Assembly: GCA_963556255.1 (NCBI GenBank)
Contig: OY744613.1
Span: 52,764,949 to 52,828,948, forward strand
Direction: 5' to 3'
DNA from: Allolobophora icterica
Lineage: Eukaryota > Annelida > Clitellata > Crassiclitellata > Lumbricidae
Length of the DNA: 64,000 nucleotides
Numbering within the stretch: position 1 is the stretch's first letter; each line of letters opens with the position of its first letter. The notes under the pieces were generated by a model. That model was not told the origin of the DNA, ran no database searches, and was given only the letters and a program-made list of their open reading frames with translations. Position numbers and translations under genes: made by a program. Below, in pieces: positions 31,902 to 42,394 of this stretch.

Positions 31902-33245
31902 ATGGATAAATGCAACAGAGACAAGTCACTAGAACAATTGAGAAGTAAGATAAATTACCAACTGTACAAATGTGAATTCTGTGGAAAAGCATTTGCAGAA
32001 AGCTATGCACTAAAATGCCACACGAGAGTCCACACTGGAGAAAAACCATTCAAGTGTGAACTATGTGGAAAAGCATTTGCAGAAAGAAGTCGGCTAAAAT
32101 ACCACGCAGGAATCCACACTGGAGAAAAACCATACAAATGTGAGTTATGCGACAAAGCGTTTCTAGATCCTTTTGTTCTAAAGCAGCACAAACTAGTGCA
32201 TACAGGAAACAAACAGTACAAATGTGAATTCTGTGGAAAAGCATTTCTTCATAATAGCCAACTAACAACCCACAGAAGAATCCACACTGGAGAAAAACGA
32301 CACACATGTGAGTTATGTGGAAAACCATTTGCAACAGGATGGCAACTAAAAAGCCACACAAGAACACACACTGGAGAAAAAGCATACAACTGTGAATTAT
32401 GTGGAAAAGCATTTGCAACAAGTTGTGAGCTAAAATACCACACAAGAATCCACACTGGAGAAAAACCATACAAATGCGAGGTATGCGAAAAAACGTTTGC
32501 AACAACACGCGAGCTGAAATATCACACAAGAATCCACACTAGAATCCACACTGGAGAAAAACCATACAAATGTGAGTTATGCACGGAAACATTTGAAACT
32601 CCTTCTATTCTAAAGGAGCATAAACGTGGGCATACAGGAGGTAAGCCATACAAATGCCAATACTGTCAGAAAACATTTACAAGGTCTGACCATTTGAATG
32701 AGCACATAAGAATCCATACTGGAGATAAACCATACAAATGTCAGCTATGTGACAAAGCATTTAGACGTAAATCTTATCTACGTAACCATATGCGAATACA
32801 TACAGGAGAAAAGCCATACAAAGCCCAATACTGTCGAAAAGCATTTACAGAGTCGGCACAATTGAATGAGCATACGAGAACTGACAGCGGAGAAAAGCCG
32901 TACAAATGTTCGGAGACACTTGCGTGCAGTCAGAACCTCAAATTCCAAATTCCAACCTCAGCAGAATTTTGCAACAAAGAATTTGGAAGTGTTGATAGTC
33001 TGCTAAGTCATGCCAGAACACAAACAATGGAAAACGAATGTATGAATATCTTTGGAAATGAGAAATCACCTGTTTCTGATATTCAGCCTTTCCTAGTGAA
33101 ACCATATGGATGTGGAATCTGTGACAAAATGTTTGAAATAGAAACAGAATTTTTGGAACATTGTTATCAGTTTTGTTATTGTCCAGTGGAAGATGACCTT
33201 GCAATCCACTATGAGTATCAGCAACAGAATTGTCCCGATTTATAA
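31902..33245 (+). CDS. ZNF4: C2H2 zinc-finger protein with 10 intact fingers, one broken finger and family C-terminal module
   Basis: MDKCNRDKSLEQL is followed by ten intact C2H2 fingers (residues about 24-315). Finger 11 reads YKAQYCRKAF..EHTRTD, with the first Cys changed to Ala and the last His to Asp, so it should not fold. After this a deletion joins GEKPYKCSETLACSQNLKFQ to PTSAEFCNKEFGSVDSLLSH; in ZNF1 about three fingers occupy this place. The frame is retained and the protein ends with MENECMNIFGNEKSPVSDIQ and [39 protein letters not shown]. An extra TRIH after finger 7 lengthens one linker. Fingers 5 and 6 are almost identical to ZNF1 fingers 4 and 5 ([18 protein letters not shown]), so ZNF1 and ZNF4 are close paralogues. 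Confidence 0.92.
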   Translation: MDKCNRDKSLEQLRSKINYQLYKCEFCGKAFAESYALKCHTRVHTGEKPFKCELCGKAFAERSRLKYHAGIHTGEKPYKCELCDKAFLDPFVLKQHKLVHTGNKQYKCEFCGKAFLHNSQLTTHRRIHTGEKRHTCELCGKPFATGWQLKSHTRTHTGEKAYNCELCGKAFATSCELKYHTRIHTGEKPYKCEVCEKTFATTRELKYHTRIHTRIHTGEKPYKCELCTETFETPSILKEHKRGHTGGKPYKCQYCQKTFTRSDHLNEHIRIHTGDKPYKCQLCDKAFRRKSYLRNHMRIHTGEKPYKAQYCRKAFTESAQLNEHTRTDSGEKPYKCSETLACSQNLKFQIPTSAEFCNKEFGSVDSLLSHARTQTMENECMNIFGNEKSPVSDIQPFLVKPYGCGICDKMFEIETEFLEHCYQFCYCPVEDDLAIHYEYQQQNCPDL

Positions 33246-33821
33246 TTATAAAAGTCTCAGTTTCAAACTAAATATTTTTCTATACTTAAGATATTTTTGC
33301 GTTTAGCCATATTAGAATATTCCTAAGACAGAGTTGCTGCAAAATGTAAATTGCAGACACAGACAAGTTTTATTTAATTGCACAGAGACTGTGTAGAAAA
33401 TCATCTTAGAGAATATTGTGGAATTTTTTGTTTTGTTTTTATTCCAAACAGAATTCTTATAAGTTGTAAATTCTTGTGGTTGAGAATCAATCATCAGAAA
33501 GTCAATCTTTATGCAATCAATGAATAGCAAGAACCCATCTATATCAACCAAGTGCTAAGTATTTTGGAAACTATTTGTTGGAAGCTATCAACTAAAGTAA
33601 CACACAAAAATAGACAGTGTTTCTGATATTCTGCCTTTCCTATTGAAACCGCATGGATATGGAGTGAAATAGGAAAAGAATGTTTTGAATATTGTTATAA
33701 GTTTTGCTATTCTCCAGTGGAAGTTTAGTTAGTGATACTCTTTGATGGTCAGCGACCTAATCACTCTGAGAATAATAGAGGAGGCAGGGTCTATCAGTTT
33801 GATACTAAAACTGTTTCTATA
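33246..33821 (+). pseudogene. ZNF4 3' flank with C-terminal relic
   Basis: Positions 33485-33725 contain GTCAATCTTTATGCAATCAA, TGAATAGCAAGAACCCATC (the NEEQG leader with a stop), CAGTGTTTCTGATATTCTGC, CTTTCCTATTGAAACCGCAT and GCTATTCTCCAGTGGAAG. This is a leader plus C-terminal module lacking fingers, as after ZNF2. A second 3' UTR-like TATCAGTTTGATACTAAAAC follows before the minisatellite element breaks the homology at 33822. Confidence 0.75.
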
Positions 33822-34180
33822 CTTCCTCTCTCGATGACTCCTGCCTCGCTGTCTCTTGCTTCACTGACTCCTTCGCTGACTCCAGCTTCACTGACTCCTT
33901 CCTCGCTGACTCCTGCTTCGCTGACTCCTTCCTCGCTGACTCCTGCTTCGCTGACTCCTTCCTCGTTGACTCTTTCCTCGCTGACTCCTTCCTCGCTGAC
34001 CTCTGTCTCCTGTTCACTGCGATATAAGTCGGAACAGAAGAAGAAAGAGTGAAGGGGAGAGCAAGCGATCGATCGATGAAGAGGGAGCTGAGCAGAAAAG
34101 AACTTTGACAAAAGAACTTCGATACGTTGCCTTCGAAACGTCCCAGTCGTGAAGTATTATCGCCGCGGTCAGGACGCCTA
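33822..34180. repeat. CTGACTCCTTCCTCG minisatellite with conserved 3' segment (copy 2)
   Basis: About twelve 15-bp units (CTGACTCCTGCTTCG alternating with CTGACTCCTTCCTCG) run from 33835 to 34010, followed by GAGAGCAAGCGATCGATCGA, GAACTTCGATACGTTGCCTT and ATCGCCGCGGTCAGGAC, as in copy 1. The unit is a multiple of three, so all frames stay open and give artefactual repetitive peptides. It interrupts the 3' flank of the ZNF4 unit. Confidence 0.65.
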
Positions 34181-34596
34181 GATACCCAAACCCAACATGT
34201 AGTAGAGCAGTTCATAAACACTTAGCGTTAGGGTCAGTGTAGCCTCGAGTGTAAGGTGCTTATTTTTGCGGCTATTAGGATATACATGCGAGAGGAAGCT
34301 GGATATTTTCATTGGAGAAATTTCATAATTTTTCTCAGACGAGAATAAATTTATGAATATTGACTGCTGTACGTGTTGGGATTTGGGTATATATGCGGTC
34401 AGAGCAAGTATTAAGTTAAATTCCATAATGCTGCGCGTGGTTAGGCGAATAGGAGACAAAATTGACAAACCTCGCCTCTGTTTTTCCCCATGTTTTGAAG
34501 AAATGCCAGAAGAGACCCATTCGAGATTTTATCATCGCAATTAAATCCGGAAAGCATTGAATTTAATTTTAATGTGGATTATCGTAGTGTCTCCAG
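34181..34596. other. Spacer, nothing recognised
   Basis: No gene, RNA or repeat is recognised between the minisatellite element and the next promoter block. Confidence 0.35.
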
Positions 34597-34677
34597 TCAA
34601 TCGAAAGAGGGCAATAGTGTGTGTTTTACAATCCAGATTCAATTTCCATCATTTCAATTCAACGTCACGCCATTTTG
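34597..34677 (+). promoter_or_regulatory. Orphan ZNF-family promoter block
   Basis: AATCGAAAGAGGGCAATAGT, TTACAATCCAGATTCAATTT and CACGCCATTTTGTGAACACG show the ZNF7/ZNF9-type version of the block (compare 50779-50858). Similarity continues to about 35000 (ACGACAACTCGATTTTTGTA, ATTGGTTTTGTGCATGTGAG, TTTCGTAAACAACGGAGTAA). The leader leads into a ZNF relic at 35640, and the ZNF5 pseudogene lies further on. Confidence 0.6.
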
Positions 34678-35639
34678 TGAACACGACAACTCGATTTTTG
34701 TATTATGCTGTTATGTCTGTTATTACCGTTTTTAACATAACACGGTAATTCTAGAAGATTAACTTTGTTACTTTTTGTCTGTGTCGTAAGATGAGAAGTT
34801 AAGCAAATATTACTTTTATTAGGTGTGTAGTAATCTACTCTCGGAGATGTATTTGCTGCTATTGGTTTTGTGCATGTGAGAGCAAACAATCTTGAAGTTT
34901 CGTAAACAACGGAGTAAGTTTCATCTTTATAATGAGATCAAATTGATTTTTAGTTAGCGGTTATGCAATTCTTAAATGGTGCTTTAAACTGTTACAATTT
35001 TAAGAAACTTTAATTACTCAAAATTATTTCACTTTGCTCAACTGTATCTTTTTCTCCAAAATTAGCCTAGCTATCAGATTTTTCTTAGACTAAAATTAAT
35101 ATGGGAAACAGTTTAGTAATTACTTCATTTTATTTATAATTTTCAAAGGAGTTTTGATACTCATTTTTGAACAATTGCTTTTATTGGCAGGTGTCTGCAA
35201 TAAAGACTGTCTAGCCAGAGGATTTTATGGAATACTCACAAACACAAACTTAAGGTAATTGTCCAACTTGTGACTTTAGATATTAAACATCTCCAGAACA
35301 CAAGCATTTTCATTGCAGAACAACAGAAGATATTCAGTTTTCGAGTGATATAGAAACCAATTTATTTAGTCATGGGATATAAACACAAATACCAGACAAC
35401 ATTAGACAAACTTGATGCTTTCCTTGACAGACATAATACCTGATGCCTGTAATAGTTTAAAGAATCGTTAAAGAAACCCATAGAATTTTAAGAAAATAAA
35501 GAACCGTACCAGATAGTGTCTGTGAATGTGGTAGAATATAAGTTCATTAGAACAACAAGAATTGTATCAAGAAAAATCCCAACACTATTATATATCTGAG
35601 ACTTTCGAACTATAATCTGAGATTTTTAATCTATGTCCA
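34678..35639 (+). other. Leader region of a dead ZNF9-like unit
   Basis: GTTTCGTAAACAACGGAGTA and GCTTTAAACTGTTACAATTT match the ZNF7 leader; TGCTTTTATTGGCAG at 35178-35192 may be an acceptor (compare TGCTTTTATTGCAG at 52380); GTGTCTGTGAATGTGGTAGA and ATTGTATCAA match the ZNF9 leader at 60370-60430. No coding function. Confidence 0.45.
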
Positions 35640-35850
35640 TCGCAAAGGCATCACATTGCTTCAATGAGCAAGATTTGTATCAGTCAGAGGAATTCAAGGG
35701 AAACGAGATGACAGACTATATCGCATTAATCCCATATGAAAAACTGTAGAGATGCGAATTGTGTGACAATGGATTTGCGTGGAATATTTCTGAGGGGAAA
35801 TCAGATATTCAGGCACTGACTGAAATTCAGTCAAAGAAATCAGTGTAAGC
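35640..35850 (+). pseudogene. Truncated ZNF9-like gene start
   Basis: GCAAAGGCATCACATTGCTT, GAGCAAGATTTGTATCAGTC and ATCGCATTAATCCCATATGA align with the ZNF9 start (60500-60620). The 23 bp containing the initiator ATG are deleted, a TAG interrupts at the first finger (KL-stop-RCELCDNGFAW), and homology ends inside finger 1. A (CAT)n tract follows closely. The gene is dead. Confidence 0.8.
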
Positions 35851-35871
35851 CGAAAACTGTTTACAAGTACT

Positions 35872-35895
35872 TCTCATTTTCATCATCGTCATCAT

Positions 35896-35966
<71 letters not shown>

Positions 35967-35985
35967 ACAACAACAACAACAATAC
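35872..35985. repeat. (ATC)n(AAC)n microsatellite
   Basis: About 28 ATC units followed by six AAC units. The trinucleotide tract yields poly-Met and similar open frames that are not genes. It may be the tail of a LINE that truncated the relic at 35640-35850, as at 27950-28020. Confidence 0.8.
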
Positions 35986-35989
35986 TTTA

Positions 35990-37270
35990 AACCAAATTAT
36001 ATGAATTAAATGATAAAGAATATCAGCAAAGGCTGTAACAAAGGTCACAGAAGATGGTTTGGAGAAAAAAAATATATTATTGTAGATACACATTAATACT
36101 TTTCTATGCAATGGATGACAATTTTTTTATTTTGTGGATTTATTCAGACGTAATTTTGATTTTATTAGAATTTGAGGAATAGTTCACATTTGCAAGAAAA
36201 TAGTCATATTGCTCATCTACTGTTGACCATACATGAAAAGATGGATTCATCTCAGGAAAAGGAGAAGAATGAGGTGGTAAACATTTCATCTTGGAACCCA
36301 GATTTCGTTTGGTCAAGTATGCAAGGTTCCTATGTCAACAAAATAATAATTCATATAAGAGATAGTTAAGGAATTACACATCAAACTGCAATATTGAAAA
36401 CACTCAGTGACTTTAAATTTGTTAAAATTTTGAAAAGTTGTAATTGTGTATTGAGAATTAACTTTCGTTTCTATATGAGATAGACTCTGGACAATCGTTT
36501 TAAGTATAGTGTAATGGAAGAAGGCAACTGGGATATGAAAAAATATGGATAATGGAAAATTGTATGAACACTGTAGGCATTGGAATAGGTAATGATAACA
36601 GACATTTATATAAAGTATAAATAGGCATGGAATTTTCTAACTAAATGAATATAAATAGGTAGACTGACTGAATATAAATACATGTATATGGACTGATTGA
36701 AGACATAGAGAGTCGTAGTTAGTATATGAATCACCAACTAAGGCTACAACTGGGCGGAGTCGACCAGTCAGGCGACAACAGCTGTGGAGCAGAGACAGGC
36801 ACAGGGACCGGATTTGGAAGGACCAAAAAAAGGGAAGAAGAGATGCAGACTGGCAAGAAAGAACGAGATGACCAAATAAGGACAGAATAGGCGCAAATGG
36901 CAGGAACAAGAAGGGAAGAAAAAGGGGTGAAATATGGTGTCGGGATTTGCACTCGAAGACATCATGGTCGAGATAAGGAACAACCGCTCTTGACAAAGGA
37001 CGACAGCTGACTAAGACACCCTGAAGAGGTCTATGTTAGTCAGGTCGACAGTCTGAGAGTGTAACTACAATCAGAAGTTGGCAAATAAAGTAGATTTATG
37101 TAAATGTGTTATAAATTAAATGTCGAAACTAATATATGATGGTGATGTATACATTACCGGTTAGAACTGCAAAGAACACCGCGGAAGGAAACCAATAAGA
37201 ATGTTGTTCACATTTGTGCTTAAGTAATAAGCAACAATCATTCAAACTTTACACACTGCATTCCAAGCAA
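35990..37270. other. Spacer with a purine-rich stretch and a weak small open frame
   Basis: TTTGATTTTATTAG at 36157-36170 precedes a 65-codon open frame (36172-36369) containing DSSQEKEKNEVVNISSWNPD; it has no relatives in the window and may be chance. From 36730 to 36930 the plus strand is strongly purine-rich (GGAAGGACCAAAAAAAGGGA and similar). No repeat family recognised. Confidence 0.3.
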
Positions 37271-37439
37271 ATGAATGGCTCTGTTCGTTAAACACCAACT
37301 GCTTTTATCCACAGATATAAAAAAGAAACGGATGTCTAAAGGGACGTCAAGAATCAACCGGAAAATTCTAGGAATAATTCACAACTGGAAGATACACCAC
37401 AAATCAAATTCTTCACCTACTGCAGGCCATCAACGAAGA

Positions 37440-38640
37440 GCCGGGTTCGTCTCAGTTGGGAAAAATGGAAGAATGTTGCAGTGTCAATATAGGCGACAAT
37501 GTGGCAATATGTGCAGATAAGGGATCTGGAAAAATGTTTGCAAAAAGATCAATGTTAAAATACCACACAGTAATCCACACTGGAGACAAACCGTGCAACT
37601 GTCAATTTTGTAATAAATCATTTATGTGTGGGAGTAGTGACTTGAATAGCCGTAGATCAATCCACACTGGACAGAAACCGTTTTTCTGTGAATTATGTGG
37701 CAAGTCTTTTGCAACCCGTAATGGCCTGACGAGGCATTCAAGAATTCATGAGGGGAAACTGCATAAATGTCACATATGTGACAAATCATTTATCAATGGT
37801 AGTTATTTAAAGGATCACATGAGAAACCACTTTGATGAGAAATCATACAAATGTGATGTTTGTCAAAGATCTTTTACATGGAGAGGTGAACTGAAAGTTC
37901 ATGTGAGAATCCACACCGGGGAAAGACCATTTAAGTGTGAATTATGCAGCAAAGCTTTTGCATCCAGTAGTGACCTGATCCAGCACACAAGAAAACACTC
38001 AGAAGAAAGACACATGTAAGCAATGTGACAAAGCATTTAGTAACCATAGTGATATGAAAGTTCATATGATAGTCCACACCAGAGAAAAACCATTTAAGTG
38101 TTAACTATGCAACAAAGATTTTGCACACTGCAGTAGCCTAAAGAAGCATTCAAGAATACATTCAGGAGTAAAACCCTACAAATGTCAGCTATGCGGTAGA
38201 TCATTTACACGATCTAGTATTCTGAAGAATCACACGAGAACTCACACTGGAGAGAAACCATATATATGCCAAATATGTCAGAAAGCCTTCCCAAGGAAAA
38301 GTAGCCTAAATAGACATATATTAACTCATGATGAAGAAAAGAATCTCGAAGGCAAACTAGTGGATAAAGCTTCTGAACACATGAATGCTCCGAATGAACA
38401 CATGAGGACTCGGCCTGGAGTGAAAGTAAACAATTCTGAATCTGTTGATCATCTGGTTGTTCAAGGCATAACACATGCAGGAGTAAAGCAAGATGTTAAA
38501 GTATTTGGAAATCATAAATCATCTTATTGTGATGTTGAGCCTTTCCTTTTGAAACCATTTGGTTGTGGCATCTGTGGTGAAATGTTTGAAATCGAGAAAG
38601 AATTTATGGATCACTGTTACCAGTTCTGTTATTCTCCACT
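37440..38640 (+). pseudogene. ZNF5: ten-finger ZNF pseudogene
   Basis: The ancestral N terminus is visible as INEEPGSSQLGKMEECC with ATG changed to ATC at about 37429; the first usable ATG is 37456 or 37465. Finger 1 has lost its Cys pair, finger 2 carries one extra residue and lacks its first His, fingers 3-6 are intact to KHSEERH. A two-base deletion at about 38013 shifts the frame (HM-stop); in the shifted frame CKQCDKAFSNHSDMKVH continues, but a TAA replaces GAA in finger 8 (38102-38104). Fingers 9-10 and a long linker follow and the C-terminal module ([35 protein letters not shown]) stops at 38640, where a LINE begins. Loss of the start, a frameshift, a nonsense codon and an insertion make it non-functional. 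Confidence 0.88.
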
Positions 38641-39420
38641 TCCTATCAGAATGTCACCATGCCATCAAGTTTGCGGGCTGAGCTTCTACTCTGTGGACAA
38701 TCAGTGCTAGTGTGGTGCGGAGTTCGGGCATTGGTCCCGCGTTCTACTTGGCCGAAGTCTCCGACTTCCATCCTATTCGACCAAGTATGATGATGACACT
38801 TGCCTGCTGGTGGATGGACAACAAAATGAGGGGTGCAGTCGGAGAGGAGCTTGCTCAGATAGCGACATGGGATGAAATAAACAATCTGCGGTTAAACGCT
38901 TGCAAGTCGCGCGAAATGTTGGTGACTAGACCTGGAATCTCCGCGGCCCGGCTTTGATCGGCGGACTGGAGAGGGTGACGTCATTGCGTATCCTCGGTGT
39001 CACAATCCAGGACAGCCTTCGGACGACCCGTCATGTCACTGAGCTACTAAGGAAGTTCTATATGCCTTGAGAATTCTGAGGTCTCGTGGTCTGCCACCAG
39101 CGGCGCTTCATGAGGTCACTAGAACCACTTCCGTGGCCCGCCTCGCATATGCTGCGCCTGCCTGGTGGGGCTACTCCTCGAGCGAGGAAAGGACCAGTCT
39201 GCGCTCCATGCAAAGACTGGGTTTCCTACCAGAGTCGACTCAGAGTTTTGCGGAGATGGCAATGGGAGCCAACGATGGTCTACGGTTCCCTGCGGAGGAG
39301 CCATAATCTTCGACATCGGTCTCACCAGTTCATACTCTCGAGCAGGGATGATAGAGACTTCATTCCCAGAGCCCTATTCACTAGTCTCCACAGACATGGT
39401 TACAGGTAAAACAATTGTTA
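38641..39420 (+). mobile_element. LINE fragment: CR1-like reverse-transcriptase C-terminal half, inserted in ZNF5
   Basis: In broken frames the sequence reads IATWDEINNLRLNACKSREM, then SLRILGVTIQDSLRTTRHV, then SVARLAYAAPAWWGYSSSEE and ERTSLRSMQRLGFLP. These are the W...NNL.LN..K..EM, L.VLGV.......HV and L.YAAPAWWG..S..ER segments of non-LTR reverse transcriptases. It replaces the end of the ZNF5 C-terminal module, directly after CYSP. The shared 3' region continues to 39640 (GTGCGGTGTGCCATCC). Confidence 0.8.
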
Positions 39421-41140
39421 AGATGGTTCTCTGCTGACTAATATAGGATGATAACTAATATTTTATATCTCATATTACATCATTCAACTAACATTAGGCC
39501 TACATTACTTTTCTGCTTTAGCTATCCATGTTATTATTTCGTTATGATTCCCATGTTTTTAATGTTCCTGGATGCGGTGTGCCATCCAGTTTTCGTCAAT
39601 AAACGAAAATATGTATAGTGGAAGCTCACTTTGCATTGTTGTTTGAACCCTCTTAACATTTGTTAGCTGTAACAGAAACCAAGTTGTGTGACTTAATAAA
39701 ATTTAATTATATATGATTTTTACATACGACCTCTTTGTTCTTTAGTCAATACAGTCTGTATAGCAATTGTGTTTCAGACAATGCTTTTCTTTAATTTAGA
39801 GAGGTTTGCATGATCACGTCTTAATTTTGTGCTTGAATTATTACCACCTATGCATGGTGTTTCAGTCTTCCAGTAGAAAACTCTTAGCTTTACAAGATAT
39901 GCCTTTTAAGTGTATGAAATTGTAGTTTATCTTATATTTTTTTTATTTTCAGATATATTGGAGATAAATGTTCAAGTCATTATTAATGTTGTATTGTGGA
40001 AATTATACATGTAATGGTATTTAAATGTAATTTTGTTGTTACTGCCAGTTTAGGTATATGTACATTGTACAGTATGGTTTACTAAATGTCTTTTTAGCGT
40101 TACACATAGAGATTTATCTACCTTCATTTAGTTTTTTACTATCGATTAAAATACTCTGTTAATCATTGTTGCCTTTTGCTTCCAAAACAGAACTTTACGT
40201 CTCTCTTAACCGAGTTTCTTGTTTGAAGTTAAATGAATAAATTTGCAATGACATTCTGGCCAATCATCACTTGATGACTCTCGAAAACCTCTTTCGGCAT
40301 GACACAGCACTCATGAATAAGTTGATGCCCTGTGCTTAGCTCCAAAGCAGCGCTTTATAAATTTGGGTAGTTTATGGTTACGAATATCAGGCGTTCAATA
40401 CATTCCTAAACATGCATTTACGCCTACCACCACTTCTTTCAAATATATACGTAATTATATATATATATGTATGACAGTGTACGGAACGCACAGCGGCTTG
40501 GCGAAAGAATTGGAAATAGCACCATTAACATTCATAGCTATATGTTGTGCCCACATGTTGAAGGCCATTTCGCGACTGTATCACGACAATTCGTCTACAG
40601 ACTTTTCGTCTACGACACTTCGTCTACAGACATTTGGCCGACCGATATTTAACACACAATGACGTTTCCTCTAAAACTGAAACTAGAAGCTGGAAGAGCG
40701 ATGAAAATAGAGGTCAAACTGGAAGCTGGATGAGCGATGAAAACGTGTCATATTAAAACTTAAACTAGAAGGTGGCTGAGCGACAAAAACGTGTCAAACT
40801 TAAAACTTAAACTAGAAGCTGGAAGAACGATGAAAATATAGTTCAAATTAGAAAGAGGAGCGGTGAAAATGAGCTAAAACTAAAAGCTGGAAAAACGTGG
40901 TTACGACAATTCATCTGTAGGCCTACAGTAGATTGCTGGACGCTGTGACAGCGAATAGAACGATCATACATAGGCCTACTGCTGAATTCCAAGAAATCTC
41001 ATGCTTCCTTGAGAGTAGCCAAGATATGGACGTATTGCCAACTGACGACAGTAAGGTATAACGAAGTGTCCGAAATCGACGAAAACTCTGTGCAAGCATT
41101 GGACACTGATTTGGAAAAGATAGATAGATGTGAAGAGTCA
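39156..41140. repeat. Segmental duplication, copy B (partner 16462-20100)
   Basis: The LINE 3' part, the AT-rich tail, the TTCGTCTACAGAC-type MITE (here 40575-40925) and GATAGATAGATGTGAAGAG are collinear with copy A. At 40378-40388 (GGTTACGAATATCAGG) the sequence is uninterrupted where copy A carries the 1551-bp transposon. In the MITE the right terminus is deleted. Copy B is continuous with the full LINE and is therefore probably the parent. Confidence 0.85.
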
Positions 41141-41384
41141 GAAAGCTACGATTCTACTGGTGCCTTATACAAAGTTGCCGCATTATTTTCCTCAGTTGCG
41201 ATCGCAATTGTAATTGATGTTAATAATCTTCTATTTTCTTTATTTAAGTACAGTGAACATACCTATAGTAGAAACGGCAGCCATGCAGGGCGCCTTACAT
41301 ACATGTATACAGTAGAAGCACAGGATAGCAGTTTTATATGAGTCGAATACAACTGTTTTTATACGGCAGCCACATGGCGCCAAT
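41141..41384. other. Spacer, nothing recognised
   Basis: A 110-codon open frame (41009-41341) spans the end of the duplication; it has no recognised domain. Confidence 0.3.
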
Positions 41385-41530
41385 CACGGCCTACTATTCA
41401 CTTAACCACCCTAGCGAACGAGCGAGTGGAAGGCTGAATTAAAATAACGGGTCTACGGGAATCGATCTCGGTACCTAGCTACTGCTCTTCACGCCAGTGT
41501 AATATCCATTACTCTACAGGCCCTCTGTTC
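41385..41530 (-). mobile_element. tRNA-derived SINE fragment (minus strand)
   Basis: On the minus strand TAGAGTAATGG (41517-41507) and GATCGATTCCC (41467-41457) form an A-box and B-box pair with about 40 bp between them. The head GGGCCTGTAGAGTAATGG resembles that of the SINE at 50325. Tail not identified. Not a functional tRNA gene because the arms do not pair. Confidence 0.6.
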
Positions 41531-41811
41531 TGATGTTTTGCTAATAATACAGTTGTTGCGCTAGTCAATAATCTAAATAGAAGCATCGAAAGAAATTGCG
41601 ATGTATTAGTGATAAATCTTTCGCAACGTTATTAATTTGGTCTGCAATTATTTGACCACGATAAATTAAAATGTAGGACATAATGGCATTGGCATATATG
41701 AGTTTTTCTCATAAGTGCGTCAAAACGACAGGCTAATTTCTTAATCGTAACTACTGAGTGTGAACTGCACGAATAAAATTATGAGAATTGAAGAACCGAA
41801 CATGATGTGGT
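41531..41811. other. Spacer, nothing recognised
   Basis: AT-rich; no gene or repeat recognised. Confidence 0.3.
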
Positions 41812-42012
41812 AAAGATGACAACGATAGCCTCACTCATGTACGCATCCCCTGCTTGGTGGGGTTTCACTCGCGCAAAAGACAGAGATGGACTGGAGCGGC
41901 TTATAGGAAGGATGCAAAGAAGTGGCTTTCTTCCCCTCAGCCATCTGGTGCAGAAGTAGGGCCTACTGGCCGAGACGGCTGATGAAAGCAAATTTAATGC
42001 GCAGTCCTGCAC
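41812..42012 (+). mobile_element. LINE fragment: reverse-transcriptase C terminus
   Basis: ASLMYASPAWWGFTRAKDRD and GLERLIGRMQRSGFLPLSH match the LAYAAPAWWGYSSSEERTSL region of the LINE at 39130-39230, but this copy is clearly more diverged. It ends just before the ZNF6 upstream block begins at about 42020. Confidence 0.75.
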
Positions 42013-42168
42013 AAAGTGAATAAACACGAAGCTTTGATGAAATGTTAATTATGACGGTACTATTCCAGCAGCTAAAATCGTAAACTCCGGATGTTACATT
42101 TGTACTTTACACCTAAGCGAAACTTAAGGCAGTCGCTTGTACAATGGCGTCTAATGCGCGACCAGATC

Positions 42169-42246
42169 AATCGGTAGAGGACAGGAGAGATTGTTAAATG
42201 ATCCAGCACTACTGTAATGATTACCTATTCAATCGACTCCATTTTA
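42169..42246 (+). promoter_or_regulatory. ZNF-family promoter block (unit of ZNF6)
   Basis: ATCGGTAGAGGACAGGAGAG, ATTGTTAAATGATCCAGCAC and CGACTCCATTTTAGG occupy the standard positions. The YY1-type motif is decayed (CGACTCCATTTT for CGCCATTTTG). Upstream, 42020-42150 (ACGAAGC.TTTGATGAAATGT, AAGGCAGTCGCTTGTACAAT) matches the ZNF1 unit at 3308-3425 very well. Confidence 0.6.
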
Positions 42247-42394
42247 GGGAAGTCAAGAGAAGAAATTGGATACACAAGAAATTTCATTCGTATCCTGGTA
42301 ATACCTTCATATTTTATACTTTGTCATACAGGTATATGCTTAGCGTTTGTTTCTTATTAGATATTTTATTTTGGGGCTATATCATCTGCAAATT

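Noticed and set aside
33732..34221. Repetitive frames (SLTPA.. on plus, GVSEE.. on minus) that look like low-complexity proteins
   Set aside because: A 15-bp tandem repeat keeps all frames open; the same repeat occurs out of frame at 28380-28675.
36637..36996. Minus-strand hydrophobic frame that could be read as a small membrane protein
   Set aside because: It is the antisense of a purine-rich stretch, giving Leu/Ser/Phe/Pro-rich peptides in three overlapping frames; no independent support.
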